A stretch of DNA of 64,000 nucleotides from JANMCE01 sp031410595 (lineage in GTDB: Bacteria > Actinomycetota > Acidimicrobiia > Acidimicrobiales > Ilumatobacteraceae), in NCBI GenBank assembly GCA_031410595.1, contig JANNZM010000053.1:1-64000 (forward strand), given 5' to 3'. Below are positions 9,094-18,660 of this stretch, piece after piece. Numbering within the stretch: the stretch's first letter is position 1; each line of letters starts with the position of its first letter. Made by a program: the position numbers and the translations under genes. Under the pieces are notes generated by a model. The model saw only the letters and a program-made list of their open reading frames with translations. It had not been told where the DNA came from and ran no database searches.

Positions 9094-9807
9094 ATGGCCG
9101 TGACCGAACTCCAACAGCTACTCGTTCTGCAGGACCTCGACACGCGGGCCGATCAGCTTCGCTACCGCACGTCGCACCTCCCCGAGCGAGCGGCGCTGAC
9201 GGCCACCGAGAACGCGCTGGCGGCTCTCGCGGCCGAACAGACGCAGCAGGAGTCCGATCAGGGCACGCTTGAAGCGCAGCAAGCCGACCTCGAAACGTCC
9301 ATTGAAACGATGCGCGCCAAGGAAGTCACTCTTGCCGCCCAGCTGTCGAAGTCCATCGTGCCGAAAGAGGCCGAGACGCTCCAGGCCGAGATCACGGGCC
9401 TGAAGCAACGTCGTGCTGCAACCGAAGACGACGAACTGGCCATCATGGAGCGGCTCGAACCAATCGAGGCGAAACTGGCACAGCTTGCCGCGCAAAAGGT
9501 GCCGCTGGTCGCGCAGCAGGACGCCGAGACAACTGCACTCGTCGGCGTATCCGCGGACGTTGCCCAAGAGCTGGCCGGCGTGCTCACCGATCGAGCCGCT
9601 GCCGCAGCCGATCTTCCCGCCGCGCTGGTCACCCGTTACGAAAAGATGCGTGGCCACCTCGGCGGTGTGGCCGTTGCCCGACTCGATCACGGCACGTGCC
9701 TCGGCTGCAACATGAAGCTGTCGAGCAAGGAAACCGAAGCGCTCAAGGCGGCCGCCCCTGACGAGTTGGTCGAGTGCGAACAGTGCGGCCGGTTGTTGGT
9801 GCGTTGA
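9094..9807 (+). CDS. Coiled-coil C4-type zinc ribbon protein (zf-RING_7 / CT398-like)
   Basis: 237-residue protein with a long predicted coiled coil (residues about 15-160, heptad-rich in Leu, Ala, Glu and Gln) and a C-terminal zinc ribbon with CLGC near residue 208 and CEQC near residue 228. This is the architecture of the conserved CT398-like family found widely in bacteria. The role is not established; nucleic-acid or motor/secretion-scaffold roles have been suggested for relatives. The following membrane-protein gene starts at the base after its stop codon, so the two are probably translated together. Confidence 0.85.
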   Translation: MAVTELQQLLVLQDLDTRADQLRYRTSHLPERAALTATENALAALAAEQTQQESDQGTLEAQQADLETSIETMRAKEVTLAAQLSKSIVPKEAETLQAEITGLKQRRAATEDDELAIMERLEPIEAKLAQLAAQKVPLVAQQDAETTALVGVSADVAQELAGVLTDRAAAAADLPAALVTRYEKMRGHLGGVAVARLDHGTCLGCNMKLSSKETEALKAAAPDELVECEQCGRLLVR

Positions 9808-10284
9808 GTGCTGCTGTGGTTCGTGGGCGGCTCCGCCCTGATCGTGTGGAACGTGTTTCGTGACCCGGCCATTGACTACCGCGTGCTCGCGCTGGGTTCG
9901 CTGCTGCCCGACGTGTTTGATGTCGCCTCTGGCCATCGCGTGGCTCACTCGATAACGGTGTCCATCGCCGTGCTGGTCGTGTTGATGCTGGGCACCATCG
10001 GACGCCGACCGCTGCGCAAACGCCTGCTCATGTTGCCCATCGGCATGCTGCTGCACCTAGCCCTCGACGGTGTGTTCCAGTCGACTCGCACCTTCTGGTG
10101 GCCCATCACCGGGCTCGCGCCCGTCGCTGGTCGTATCCCAAGCTTCCACCGTGGTGTGTTGCTCAACGTTGCCTTCGAGGCGGCGGGCGCGCTCATCCTC
10201 CGCTGGTTCTGGAAGCGCTTTCATCTTGGCGACTCCGAACCTCGGGCTTCGTTTCTGGCCACTGGCCGCCTCCCGATCCCGTAA
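9808..10284 (+). CDS. Membrane protein resembling YdjM/DUF457 metal-dependent hydrolases
   Basis: 158 residues with four or so hydrophobic spans. The pattern GSLLPDVFD, then HRVAHS, then LLHLALDGVF resembles the Asp/His signatures of YdjM-type (LexA-regulated, DUF457) membrane proteins annotated as metal-dependent hydrolases; activity of these is largely unproven. The GTG start immediately follows the TGA of the zinc-ribbon gene, and the phosphatase gene starts nine bases after its stop, so the three form a likely operon. Confidence 0.65.
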   Translation: MLLWFVGGSALIVWNVFRDPAIDYRVLALGSLLPDVFDVASGHRVAHSITVSIAVLVVLMLGTIGRRPLRKRLLMLPIGMLLHLALDGVFQSTRTFWWPITGLAPVAGRIPSFHRGVLLNVAFEAAGALILRWFWKRFHLGDSEPRASFLATGRLPIP

Positions 10285-10293
10285 GGTCCAGCC

Positions 10294-10869
10294 ATGTTGA
10301 TCTTGGCTCGCCACGGCCGCACCGCAGCCAACGCGCAAGGCCTCCTGCAGGGAAGAATGGATCTGCCGCTCGATGAGGTTGGGCAGGAGCAGGCGCGCAA
10401 GATTGCCGTTGCGCTGGCATCGGTTGATGTCGTGATCTCCAGCCCGTTACAGCGAGCGATGGAAACGGCTGTTGCCCTCCACAAGAAAATTGAGATCGAC
10501 GACCGATGGATAGAGATGGACTTCGGCAACCTCGACGGCCAACGGCGACAGGACATCGACCCGGCCATTTGGATCCGCTTGCAGCGCGACGTTCACTACC
10601 AGCCAGAGGGTGGCGAATCCTTGGCCAACATGATGCTGCGCGTGACGCCCGCGCTCGACGAACTGCTGGCCCGAGCCGAGCACGAAACCATCGCAGTGTT
10701 CACCCATGTCATGCCGATCAAGGCTGCGTTCAGCCACGTATTGCACATTGGGATGGAGACCGCGCCGCGCACCTACCTTGATCAGGCGTCACTCACCCGT
10801 ATGACCATGACGCCGGCCGGGGCTGTGCTGCACTCGTTCAACGAGACAGGCCACCTCCGGATTTCTTGA
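10294..10869 (+). CDS. Histidine phosphatase (phosphoglycerate mutase-like) family protein
   Basis: 191-residue histidine phosphatase with the RHG signature at residues 6-8 (ARHGRT), the second-shell VISSPLQRAMET, EMDFGNLDG supplying the acidic residue, and FTHVMPIKA with the second catalytic His. The substrate could be a sugar phosphate, a nucleotide or a cobalamin/phospho-acid intermediate and cannot be decided here. The last 32 bases overlap, antisense, the 3' end of the convergent LLM oxidoreductase gene. Confidence 0.85.
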   Translation: MLILARHGRTAANAQGLLQGRMDLPLDEVGQEQARKIAVALASVDVVISSPLQRAMETAVALHKKIEIDDRWIEMDFGNLDGQRRQDIDPAIWIRLQRDVHYQPEGGESLANMMLRVTPALDELLARAEHETIAVFTHVMPIKAAFSHVLHIGMETAPRTYLDQASLTRMTMTPAGAVLHSFNETGHLRIS

Positions 10870-11866
10870 GTTCGGCCAGTACTTCCGCCCAGAGCTCAGG
10901 GTCCGTGGATTTCGGAAGCTCGACCATCACTCGGGTGGCAATGTCTCCGTAACGAGCATTCAGTTGTTTTGCGAGGTCGCTCGGTTCGGCCACGATGGCG
11001 AACGCGTCCAGCATGTCGTCGGTGATGAGATCGCCCATCTCCACCCATTTACCCTGCTTGGACAGTGTATTGAGCGCTCCGTGCACGTCGCCCCAACCGT
11101 GCATGTCGAGCACCGCTTTGTAGGCAGGCGTCGAACCGTAGAACGCAATACGCTTCTTGGCGGCCGCCTTCGCCTTCGCAGTGTCCGCCGCGTTGGCACC
11201 GGTAACGATGAACGCCGGATATGAGAAGTCGAACCCGTCCATCGTCTTGCCAACCTTCCCCCGTCCCCGAAGCAAGGCAGGCAGCGTGACTTCGCGCATG
11301 TAGCGCTCGGTGGTGAAGCTATGCGCGATGAACCCGTCACACACTTCACCCGCGGTCTCGGTCATCAACTCGCCGACGCCGGCGAGGTAGACAGCGGGAG
11401 AGCCGTACGGGTTCGGCTCGGGGCTGAACATGGGTGTCATCAAGGTGTGCTTGTAGAACTCCCCGCGAAACTCGAGTTTGGAGCCGTTGTTCCAACAGTC
11501 CCAAATGGCCCGCATGGCCAGAATGAACTCGCGCATTCGTGGCGCGGGATGGGACCACGGCATGGAGAACCGCTTCTCGATGTGCGGCTTGATCTGGCTT
11601 CCGAGGCCAAGAATGTGCCGGCCGTTCGACGCTCGATGGAGATCGTTGGCCGTAACCGCGAGCGTCATCGGACTGCGGGAAAATGCCACGGCGATGCTGG
11701 TGCCGAGCTGGATCCGCTCGGTCGCGCCCGCCGCAAGCAGGAGCGGGAAGAACGGGTCGTGATTGGTCTCCGCCACCCACACGGCGTCGTAGCCGGCGGT
11801 CTCAGAGGCGGACGCGCTCGCTGCGGCCCGGGATAAATCTGTAGTCACCTCAGTATCAACACGCAT
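10838..11866 (-). CDS. LLM class F420-dependent oxidoreductase (TIGR03617-like)
   Basis: 342-residue luciferase-like protein. The start MRVDTEVTTDLSRAAA, AGYDAVWVAETNHDPF, and LGTSIAVAFSRSPM followed by RHILGLGSQIKPHIEKRF are characteristic of the TIGR03617 group of putative F420 enzymes, common in actinobacteria. ATG 11866 is chosen over an upstream in-frame start at 11920, because TACGGT ends six bases before it and the strand-1 sequence begins there. The substrate is unknown. It is divergent from the acyltransferase gene. Confidence 0.86.
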   Translation of the reverse strand: MRVDTEVTTDLSRAAASASASETAGYDAVWVAETNHDPFFPLLLAAGATERIQLGTSIAVAFSRSPMTLAVTANDLHRASNGRHILGLGSQIKPHIEKRFSMPWSHPAPRMREFILAMRAIWDCWNNGSKLEFRGEFYKHTLMTPMFSPEPNPYGSPAVYLAGVGELMTETAGEVCDGFIAHSFTTERYMREVTLPALLRGRGKVGKTMDGFDFSYPAFIVTGANAADTAKAKAAAKKRIAFYGSTPAYKAVLDMHGWGDVHGALNTLSKQGKWVEMGDLITDDMLDAFAIVAEPSDLAKQLNARYGDIATRVMVELPKSTDPELWAEVLAELKKSGGGLSR

Positions 11867-11872
11867 GCCCGC

Positions 11873-11878
11873 ACCGTA
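11873..11878 (-). promoter_or_regulatory. -10 hexamer of the LLM gene at 11866
   Basis: TACGGT ends six bases before the ATG, so a leaderless transcript is predicted. Confidence 0.5.
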
Positions 11879-11918
11879 TCGCCAACTACGATCGTGGCCG
11901 ATGACTCCAGGGGAAATC

Positions 11919-13124
11919 ATGACTCCCGTGACGCCCGTCGGCGAAGCGACGAGGCCGCGGCTAGGTGGGCTCGACGGGCTTCGGGCCTTCGCGGCGATTG
12001 CCGTCGTCGTGCATCACGTCGCCTTTGATTCCGGAGAAACTTTCCGGCAACCCTTCACTCAGCTCCTCGCCCGCGCCGACGTCGGCGTGTCGATCTTCTT
12101 CGTGTTGTCGGGCTTTCTTCTGTACCGGCCCTTCATCGCTCGACTGCTCGACGGTCGTGCCGCGCCGAGTACCCGCGAATTCTGGCTGAAACGGTTCTTC
12201 CGGCTCTACCCCGCCTACTGGGTAGCGATGGCGTTCATGCTGATCGTGGGTGGTATTCGGGTTCGCGGGCCGATCGGTCTGATGCTGTCCGCCACGCTCA
12301 CCCACGGTTACCACCCGCGGCGGGCCATCGCCGGCATCACCCAGTCGTGGACCCTGGTCACGGAGATCGCGTTCTACGTGATGCTGCCATTTTTTCACCG
12401 TCTGACGGAACGATTCGGCCGGAAACGAACAGTGAATCAACGGGCAGTCGTCTCCGTCGTTGGCCTGGTCGGGCTCTACCTGATGAGTGTCAGCTTTCGT
12501 ATCTGGGTCGCCGTGACGCAGCCAGTTTTCGGTGAGGTCAGCACCATCTGGTTTATCTCCCGGGCCGATGTCTTCGCCCTTGGTATGGTGCTGGCAGTCG
12601 GGTACGCGTGGGCGTCCCACAATGCTGTCGTCGCTGCAGCGATCGCCTTTGCTAGCCGAAGAGTGGTGTTCTGGTACGGGGGTGCGGCGTTCCTTTTTTG
12701 GTTCATGGCTACCCAACTCGGCTTGGCCATTGGATGGCAAAAGGAGACGGCGGTGCGGGGCGGACTTGGTCAGTTCGCGTATGGCCTCATCGCCTTTGCT
12801 GTGGTGCTGCCGATGGCTTGGGGAGGCGGTGTTCCAACGCTCATCGGACGCGCGCTCGACAGCCGAGTCATGACGTACCTCGGCACCGTTTCCTACGGCA
12901 TCTACCTCTGGCATCAATGGCTTCTCGAGCGGACCATGGCACTGTTGCACTGGAAGACGTTCAGCGGTCACTTCTGGGTGTTGCTGGTGTTGGTGATGGT
13001 CTGCTCCACAGCCGTGGCGGAGTTGAGCCACCGCTTCATCGAAGCCCCGCTCATGCGCCTCGTGCCCCGAATGCTCCATCGGTCCAGGACCGAACCAGCT
13101 GTGAAGGTGCCCGCCTCGGCATGA
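11919..13124 (+). CDS. Acyltransferase 3 family membrane protein
   Basis: 401-residue integral membrane O-acyltransferase (Acyl_transf_3, OafA/NodX-like). It begins with GLDGLRAFAAIAVVVHH, whose R and H are the family's conserved catalytic-region residues, then FFVLSGFLLYRPF and FWLKRFFRLYPAYW, followed by about ten membrane spans ending in an SHRFIEAP segment. Such proteins acylate cell-surface glycans or lipids. ATG 11919 has AGGGGA five bases upstream; ATG 11901 and a start at 11865 are less well supported. It overlaps the next gene by four bases (ATGA). Confidence 0.9.
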   Translation: MTPVTPVGEATRPRLGGLDGLRAFAAIAVVVHHVAFDSGETFRQPFTQLLARADVGVSIFFVLSGFLLYRPFIARLLDGRAAPSTREFWLKRFFRLYPAYWVAMAFMLIVGGIRVRGPIGLMLSATLTHGYHPRRAIAGITQSWTLVTEIAFYVMLPFFHRLTERFGRKRTVNQRAVVSVVGLVGLYLMSVSFRIWVAVTQPVFGEVSTIWFISRADVFALGMVLAVGYAWASHNAVVAAAIAFASRRVVFWYGGAAFLFWFMATQLGLAIGWQKETAVRGGLGQFAYGLIAFAVVLPMAWGGGVPTLIGRALDSRVMTYLGTVSYGIYLWHQWLLERTMALLHWKTFSGHFWVLLVLVMVCSTAVAELSHRFIEAPLMRLVPRMLHRSRTEPAVKVPASA

Positions 13125-14443
13125 ACGAAACGAAGCTGCGCCGCTCGGCGGCGATACCCGTTGTGCTCGGTCTGGTGCTTCGCGTCACGTACCTTGTGCG
13201 TGTGCGGCGCAAGCTGGAACTCATAGGCGATCCGTACTTCTACTATCACCAGGCAAAGGCGCTGGTGCGGGGCCAGGGCTTTATCCACCCGTTTACCCTT
13301 CTCACTGAGCACCGGGTGGAACAGGCCGCCGATCATCCGCCGCTGTATCCGTTGCTGCTTGCACTCTTCGACAAGGTTGGCATCACCTCGATCACCCAAC
13401 AGATGTTCATGAACTGCCTGATCGGCACAGCCTCCATCGTGCTGGTCATGGTTCTGGCTCGCCGCATCAGCGGGCCCCGAACCGCTCTGGTCGCCGGGCT
13501 TTTCGTGGCCGTGAACCCGAATACATTTCGCTACGACGGAACCCTCTGGTCGGAGACCCTCGCCATTGCCCTGATGCTCCTGTCGATTCTGGCGTTGCAT
13601 CATCTCCTCACGAGGCCAAGCCGGAGGTGGGCCGCGGAAACCGGCCTCTGTTTTGGCCTCGCCACCCTCACCCGAGCCGAGTACGTCATCGCCATTCCGT
13701 TGATCGCTGCGTTCCTTTTGTGGACAGGCCGTCGAACACTTCGCCGTTCCTTTGCCGTGGCTGCCATCTTCTCGGTTGCAGCAACCGCGACGATGTCACC
13801 GTGGCTTGTATACAACGCCACGCGCTTCGAGCATCCCGTCGGTCTCACCGTTGGCTTCCAGTACCTTCTACCGCTCACCAACTGCGATTCCACCTACTAC
13901 GGCACCACCATCGGATACTGGGACGTGGAGTGCCTCCAACCGGCCTATCAACGCACTCACCTTCTTGGGAGGGACGAATCGGTCCTCGCCAGCGAAGCCG
14001 CCAAGGACGGCCTGCAGTATCTCCGTAGCCACAAACGCCGGGCGTTGGTGATGCCATTCCTGCGGGTGGGTCGTCTCGTGAGCCTTTACCAGCCGATCCA
14101 ACAGGTCAATCTCGACATCTTCATCGAAGGGGTCGAGCGCCCAGTCGCCTTTGCGGGCCTGGCTGCCTGGTACGTGCTCGTGCTGTTCGGCGCCATCGGT
14201 AGCGGGTCGTTGCGGCGAAAGCGCAACGACCTGTTCGCCTTGACGTTGCCCGGACTGGTCGTCATCACTGCGTCGGCGGTCACGTACGGAACGACGCGTT
14301 TTCGGGCGGGGTTTGAGCCGTTCGTATGCATCCTGGCCGCTATCGGTCTACAACATCTGGTGCAGCTCTACCGCCGGGTGATGGCGGCGCCCCCGAGCGT
14401 GCCCCGTCCGGACACGGCAGAACTTCTGGCCCGAACTGGTTGA
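13121..14443 (+). CDS. GT39-like (PMT/ArnT type) membrane glycosyltransferase
   Basis: 440-residue polytopic membrane protein. An acidic loop follows the first membrane span (ELIGDPYFYYHQAKALVRG), then HPPLYPLL and alternating membrane helices, the arrangement seen in dolichyl/undecaprenyl-phosphate-sugar glycosyltransferases of the GT39/ArnT/PMT_2 type. The donor would be a polyprenyl-phosphate sugar and the acceptor is unknown. It is translationally coupled (ATGA) to the acyltransferase, which suggests that both modify the same surface glycan. Confidence 0.78.
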   Translation: MNETKLRRSAAIPVVLGLVLRVTYLVRVRRKLELIGDPYFYYHQAKALVRGQGFIHPFTLLTEHRVEQAADHPPLYPLLLALFDKVGITSITQQMFMNCLIGTASIVLVMVLARRISGPRTALVAGLFVAVNPNTFRYDGTLWSETLAIALMLLSILALHHLLTRPSRRWAAETGLCFGLATLTRAEYVIAIPLIAAFLLWTGRRTLRRSFAVAAIFSVAATATMSPWLVYNATRFEHPVGLTVGFQYLLPLTNCDSTYYGTTIGYWDVECLQPAYQRTHLLGRDESVLASEAAKDGLQYLRSHKRRALVMPFLRVGRLVSLYQPIQQVNLDIFIEGVERPVAFAGLAAWYVLVLFGAIGSGSLRRKRNDLFALTLPGLVVITASAVTYGTTRFRAGFEPFVCILAAIGLQHLVQLYRRVMAAPPSVPRPDTAELLARTG

Positions 14444-14511
14444 ATGGAAACATCGCTCGACCTAGGGTCTCCAGCGACTTCCTCTCCCTTCGACCATTGC
14501 TTGGAGTTTCC

Positions 14512-15270
14512 ATGAGCGCGACCCCCATTTCGGTACAGCTGTACTCATTGCGAGAGCAGGCGGCGCATGACTTTCCAGGGGTACTCGCCCGCCTCGGCGC
14601 GGCCGGCTTCGTGGGGGTCGAACTGGCCGGGTTCAACCACCTCACGCCTGCCGCATTCAAGGAATGCATCGACGACGCAGGGCTCGTCGTGTCGAGCGCA
14701 CACGTCGCCGCCGGGGACGGTTTCACCCAGGCGCTGGCTGATGTGCAGTCCGTCGGCTGCTCGACCGTGGTCATACCGTTCGTACCACCGGATGGCTTCA
14801 CTGATCTCGACGCCATCAAGCGCACCGCCGACATGCTGAACGCCGGCAATCAGATCGCCCGAGCCGCCGGTGCCACGCTGGGCTACCACAACCACTGGTG
14901 GGAGTTCGAGCAGATCTTCGAGGGGCGCTCCGCGTTCCTCCACTTGTGTGACCACCTCGCAGACGACATCTTCGTGGAGCTCGATTGCTACTGGACCAAG
15001 GTCGGGGGAGCGGACCCCATCGAGGTCATCACCACCTTTGGTGACCGCGTGCGCTTGCTGCACGTGAAGGATGGTCCGGCCGACGTGCCGGAGAGCAGCA
15101 TGGTGGCAGTCGGTAGCGGGTCGGTGGACATCCTTGCCGTTTTGGCAGCCGCACCGCACGCGGCGTGGCACGTGGTCGAACTGGACCGATGTGACACCGA
15201 CATGTTCGAAGCCGTCGAGGCGAGCTACCGCTACCTGGTCGGCAATGGGTTGTCGGCAGGACGTTCATGA
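14512..15270 (+). CDS. Sugar phosphate isomerase/epimerase (AP endonuclease family 2 fold)
   Basis: 252-residue TIM-barrel protein of the xylose-isomerase-like family. It starts TPISVQLYSLREQA, has GFVGVELAGF near residue 40, the metal-ligand segments LGYHNHWWEF near residue 125 and VELDCYWTKVGG near residue 155, and RVRLLHVKDG near residue 180. The ATG at 14512 has TTGGAG upstream and is far better than upstream in-frame starts. It overlaps by four bases the Gfo/Idh/MocA gene, a common pairing in inositol or rare-sugar catabolism. Confidence 0.88.
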   Translation: MSATPISVQLYSLREQAAHDFPGVLARLGAAGFVGVELAGFNHLTPAAFKECIDDAGLVVSSAHVAAGDGFTQALADVQSVGCSTVVIPFVPPDGFTDLDAIKRTADMLNAGNQIARAAGATLGYHNHWWEFEQIFEGRSAFLHLCDHLADDIFVELDCYWTKVGGADPIEVITTFGDRVRLLHVKDGPADVPESSMVAVGSGSVDILAVLAAAPHAAWHVVELDRCDTDMFEAVEASYRYLVGNGLSAGRS

Positions 15271-16361
15271 GCAGCGTTGCCATCATCGGCTGCGGCGCCA
15301 TCTCGCCGCGTTATGCCAAGACCTTGAATGAGCTTGGTTCTGTCACTCTCGCCGCGGTAGCTGACGGTATTCCCGAACGGGCCCAGGCTCTTGCCTCCGA
15401 ACACGGTGCGGCGGTAATGACCGTGGATGAAATACTTGCAGATGCAACTATCGACGCGGTGGTGAACCTCACACCGCCGTTGGCGCACGGTCCGGTCACG
15501 CGATCGATCCTTCAGGCCGGCAAGGCTGTGTTCAGCGAGAAGCCTCTCGCCGTCGATATGGTCGAAGGGCACGCACTGGTTGAGCTTGCGGCGGCCCAAG
15601 GCGTTCGCTTCGGCTGCGCTCCCGACACGTTTCTTGGCGCAGGGCTGCAATCGGCTCGCGCCGCCATCGACCGGGGAGACATCGGCGTACCGCTCGCCGC
15701 CACCGGGTTCTTCCTCGGCTTCGGGCCGGAACACTTCCTGCCCAACCCCAACTTCTTCTACGAACATGGCGGCGGCCCACTGCTCGACATGGGCCCGTAT
15801 TACCTCACGGCGCTCGTCCAACTGCTCGGCCCCGCCGTCGCGGTCACCGCGTCGGGTCGCGTCAGTCGCGCCCAACGCCCGATCATGAACGGCGAACGGC
15901 TCGGCGAGATGATGGATGTCTCGGTGCTCACCCACGTATCGAGCGTCGTCGAGTTCGCGGCCGGTCCGCTGGCGACGCTCGTCACCAGCTTCGACGTGGC
16001 CGCCACCGACCACCGCAACATCGAGATCTACGGCTCCGAAGGCACGCTGTCGGTGCCTGATCCGAACTTCTTTGGTGGTGCCGTTCGTATCAAACGATTT
16101 CGCGACCAGGAGTGGATCGAGCTTGATCCACTCACCCCGAACATCCCTCAGCAGCGCGGCATTGGCTTGGCCGACATGATGTGGGCCCAACGCACCGGTC
16201 GGCCGCATCGGGCCTCGGCCACTCTCGCCCTCCACGTCCTCGACATCATGACCAGCGCGCTCTCCTCGGCGCACAGCGGCCAGCAGACGACCTTGAGCAC
16301 CACCTGTGAACGGGCTGAACCAATGCGCTTCGATCTACCGGATAACACTTTCGACAATTGA
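15267..16361 (+). CDS. Gfo/Idh/MocA family oxidoreductase
   Basis: 364-residue NAD(P)-dependent dehydrogenase. The Rossmann start is VAIIGCGAISPRYA, the catalytic-lysine motif is FSEKPLAVD near residue 92, and GGGPLLDMGPYY lies near residue 170. It is coupled by an ATGA overlap to the preceding isomerase/epimerase, so the pair probably acts on one sugar or cyclitol substrate, the dehydrogenase making a keto-intermediate and the TIM-barrel enzyme isomerising or dehydrating it (inference). It is a different paralogue from the one at 4753-5769. Confidence 0.88.
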   Translation: MSSVAIIGCGAISPRYAKTLNELGSVTLAAVADGIPERAQALASEHGAAVMTVDEILADATIDAVVNLTPPLAHGPVTRSILQAGKAVFSEKPLAVDMVEGHALVELAAAQGVRFGCAPDTFLGAGLQSARAAIDRGDIGVPLAATGFFLGFGPEHFLPNPNFFYEHGGGPLLDMGPYYLTALVQLLGPAVAVTASGRVSRAQRPIMNGERLGEMMDVSVLTHVSSVVEFAAGPLATLVTSFDVAATDHRNIEIYGSEGTLSVPDPNFFGGAVRIKRFRDQEWIELDPLTPNIPQQRGIGLADMMWAQRTGRPHRASATLALHVLDIMTSALSSAHSGQQTTLSTTCERAEPMRFDLPDNTFDN

Positions 16362-16569
16362 CCCGGCAACGCGAAACCGCAGGTCAAACGGTGTAGGTCG
16401 GAAATCTACCGCGTAGAGCGCTTGCCCCGGCGCAGAGGGTGTCGGGTTTGGCGCGAAAGCGTTACGGAGCAAATCGATGGCTGGCGTGGACACCCTGGGA
16501 TAGGTGGCTTACGTTCCCAACCAGAGCGACTTCACCCACCCCTCGCTCACCATCAGGGAAGAGAGAATC
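16362..16569 (+). other. Intergenic region, 208 bases
   Basis: No RNA gene or convincing ORF is seen. The last 20 bases hold the GGGAAGAGAG ribosome-binding region of the secreted hydrolase. A promoter is expected here, but I cannot place its elements with confidence. Confidence 0.5.
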
Positions 16570-18174
16570 ATGAGGAAACTCCCTCTCCTCGTTGCGACAG
16601 CGTCGTTGCTTGTTGCGTCGATGAGTACCACTGCAGCCGCGTCCCCGTCCGAGCGGGACGACGCCAAGAACCAACCCGGCAGCATCACATGGGGCGCCTG
16701 CGCGAGTGATCGGCTCACCAAGGCCGGAGCCGTGTGCGGCATGTTGTCGGTGCCTCTTGACTACGAACGCCACCACAACCGCGAACGCATTGAGATCGCC
16801 GTCTCGATGATCAAGCATTCGGTGCCCGAAGACCAGTACCAGGGCATCATGTTGGTAAACCCCGGTGGCCCGGGCGGCTCCGGTCTCGGGCTCTCCCGAC
16901 TCGGCCAGTTCGTCCCCAACAACGGTGGCGCCGCCTACGACTGGATCGGCTTTGACCCACGCGGCGTCGGTTCCAGCAAGCCCGCGCTGATCTGCAACCC
17001 CGATATCACCAAGGGTCCCCGTCCGGACTTCGTGCCGTCGACCCCCGCGGTGGAGCAGGAACTTTTGGCGCGGGCCGAGAAATACGCCGATGATTGCGCC
17101 AAGAACGCCGGCCCGCTCCTCGATCATCTCAAGACCATCGACAACGTCCGAGACATCGATCAGATCCGTCGGGCCCTCGGAAAGAAGCAGATCAACTACT
17201 ACGGCTTCTCCTACGGCACCTATCTCGGTCAGGTCTACGCCTCGGTTTTTCCGAAGCGGGTCCGCCGCATGGTGCTCGACAGCAACGTTGACGCCCGCAC
17301 CATTTGGTACACCTCGAACCTCGAACAGAACGTCGCGTTCGAAGGAGTGTTCAAGGAGTACTACAAGTGGATCGCCAGCTACGACGATGTCTACAAGCTT
17401 GGCAAGACCGCCGATGATGTCGAGAAGTTGTTCTACGCAACGCAGGACAAGCTCCGGGCCAATCCGGCCGGCGGTGTCGTCGGACCTGACGAATGGACCG
17501 ACGTGGTCACCAGTGCCGGCTACAACCAGGGTGCCTGGCCCGGTATCGCCGCTCTTATTTCCGAATGGGTCACCACGCAGGATCCGAAGAACCTCGTGGC
17601 CGCCTATCTCGATGCCAGCTCACCCGACAGCGACAACGGATATGCGATGTACCTGGCGACGATCTGCTCCGAAGGCGAGTGGCCGAGCGACTGGGACACA
17701 TGGCGTCATGACAACATCATCACCGCCAAGGCCGCGCCGTTCCTGACGTGGGACAACGCCTGGTTCAACGCGCCCTGTCGCACCTGGCACGCCGAAACCG
17801 CAGAGCCGGTGGAGATCGACGGCAGCCGTGTAGCCCCGATCCTGCTGATTGGTGAAACCCTTGACGGCGCCACGCCGTTCGAAGGCAGCCTTGAGGCACG
17901 TCGTCAGTTCCCCAAGGCCAGCTTGGTCTCATCCGTTGGTGGCACGACCCACGCCAACTCGCTGAATGGCTACGCCTGTGTTGACGATGTTGTGGCCGAG
18001 TACTTGGCCACCGGCAAGCTACCGGCCCGTCAGTCAGACGACGCCGCCGACAAGGCGTGCGACGCCCCGCCGCTGCCCGTGCCGGACCCGCCAGCCGCCG
18101 CACCCGCTCCGGCAACGGCCGACCCAGCCCCTGCACCTGCCTTGCCCCGCCAGCAAGCCCTGGCCCGCGCCTAA
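16570..18174 (+). CDS. Secreted alpha/beta hydrolase, tripeptidyl aminopeptidase (SlpD/Tap)-like
   Basis: 534-residue exported serine hydrolase. A Sec signal peptide (MRKLPLLVATASLLVA..., cleavage after about residue 25) precedes the fold, with the oxyanion loop NPGGPGGSG near residue 95, GFDPRGVGSS near residue 130 and the nucleophile Ser214 in GFSYGT. The C-terminal TAP-like part contains the probable acid and His regions (ILLIGETLDGATPF and GTTHANSLNGYAC). A Pro/Ala-rich tail of about 45 residues follows. Relatives are Streptomyces tripeptidyl aminopeptidases that release tripeptides from proteins outside the cell. It ends before a strong hairpin. Confidence 0.88.
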   Translation: MRKLPLLVATASLLVASMSTTAAASPSERDDAKNQPGSITWGACASDRLTKAGAVCGMLSVPLDYERHHNRERIEIAVSMIKHSVPEDQYQGIMLVNPGGPGGSGLGLSRLGQFVPNNGGAAYDWIGFDPRGVGSSKPALICNPDITKGPRPDFVPSTPAVEQELLARAEKYADDCAKNAGPLLDHLKTIDNVRDIDQIRRALGKKQINYYGFSYGTYLGQVYASVFPKRVRRMVLDSNVDARTIWYTSNLEQNVAFEGVFKEYYKWIASYDDVYKLGKTADDVEKLFYATQDKLRANPAGGVVGPDEWTDVVTSAGYNQGAWPGIAALISEWVTTQDPKNLVAAYLDASSPDSDNGYAMYLATICSEGEWPSDWDTWRHDNIITAKAAPFLTWDNAWFNAPCRTWHAETAEPVEIDGSRVAPILLIGETLDGATPFEGSLEARRQFPKASLVSSVGGTTHANSLNGYACVDDVVAEYLATGKLPARQSDDAADKACDAPPLPVPDPPAAAPAPATADPAPAPALPRQQALARA

Positions 18175-18187
18175 CCCGCAACCCCGC

Positions 18188-18236
18188 GAACTTGCGGCAG
18201 TTACTGCTCTCAACGAGCAGCAACTGCCGCAAGTTC
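18188..18236. terminator. Long near-perfect hairpin between convergent hydrolase gene and rnpB
   Basis: Arms GAACTTGCGGCAGTT-A-CTGCTC and GAGCAG-C-AACTGCCGCAAGTTC make a 22-pair stem with one A/C mismatch and a five-base loop. It lies between two convergent transcription units and is the best bidirectional terminator candidate, although neither side has a U-tract. A dispersed palindromic repeat is the alternative. Confidence 0.6.
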
Positions 18237-18241
18237 AATGG

Positions 18242-18603
<362 letters not shown>

Positions 18604-18610
18604 GGCGATG

Positions 18611-18616
18611 ACCTTA
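18611..18616 (-). promoter_or_regulatory. -10 hexamer of rnpB
   Basis: TAAGGT ends 6-7 bases before the P1-defined 5' end of the RNA, which serves as an internal calibration for the other -10 calls in this window. Confidence 0.55.
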
Positions 18617-18660
18617 GCCTGCGCTTGAGGGAGCGACAGAAAGATTAGATCGCTGGCACG

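Noticed and set aside
12698..13120. N-terminal extension of the GT39-like glycosyltransferase frame
   Set aside because: It runs through the acyltransferase gene in another frame; ATG 13121 with an ATGA overlap is the standard coupled start.
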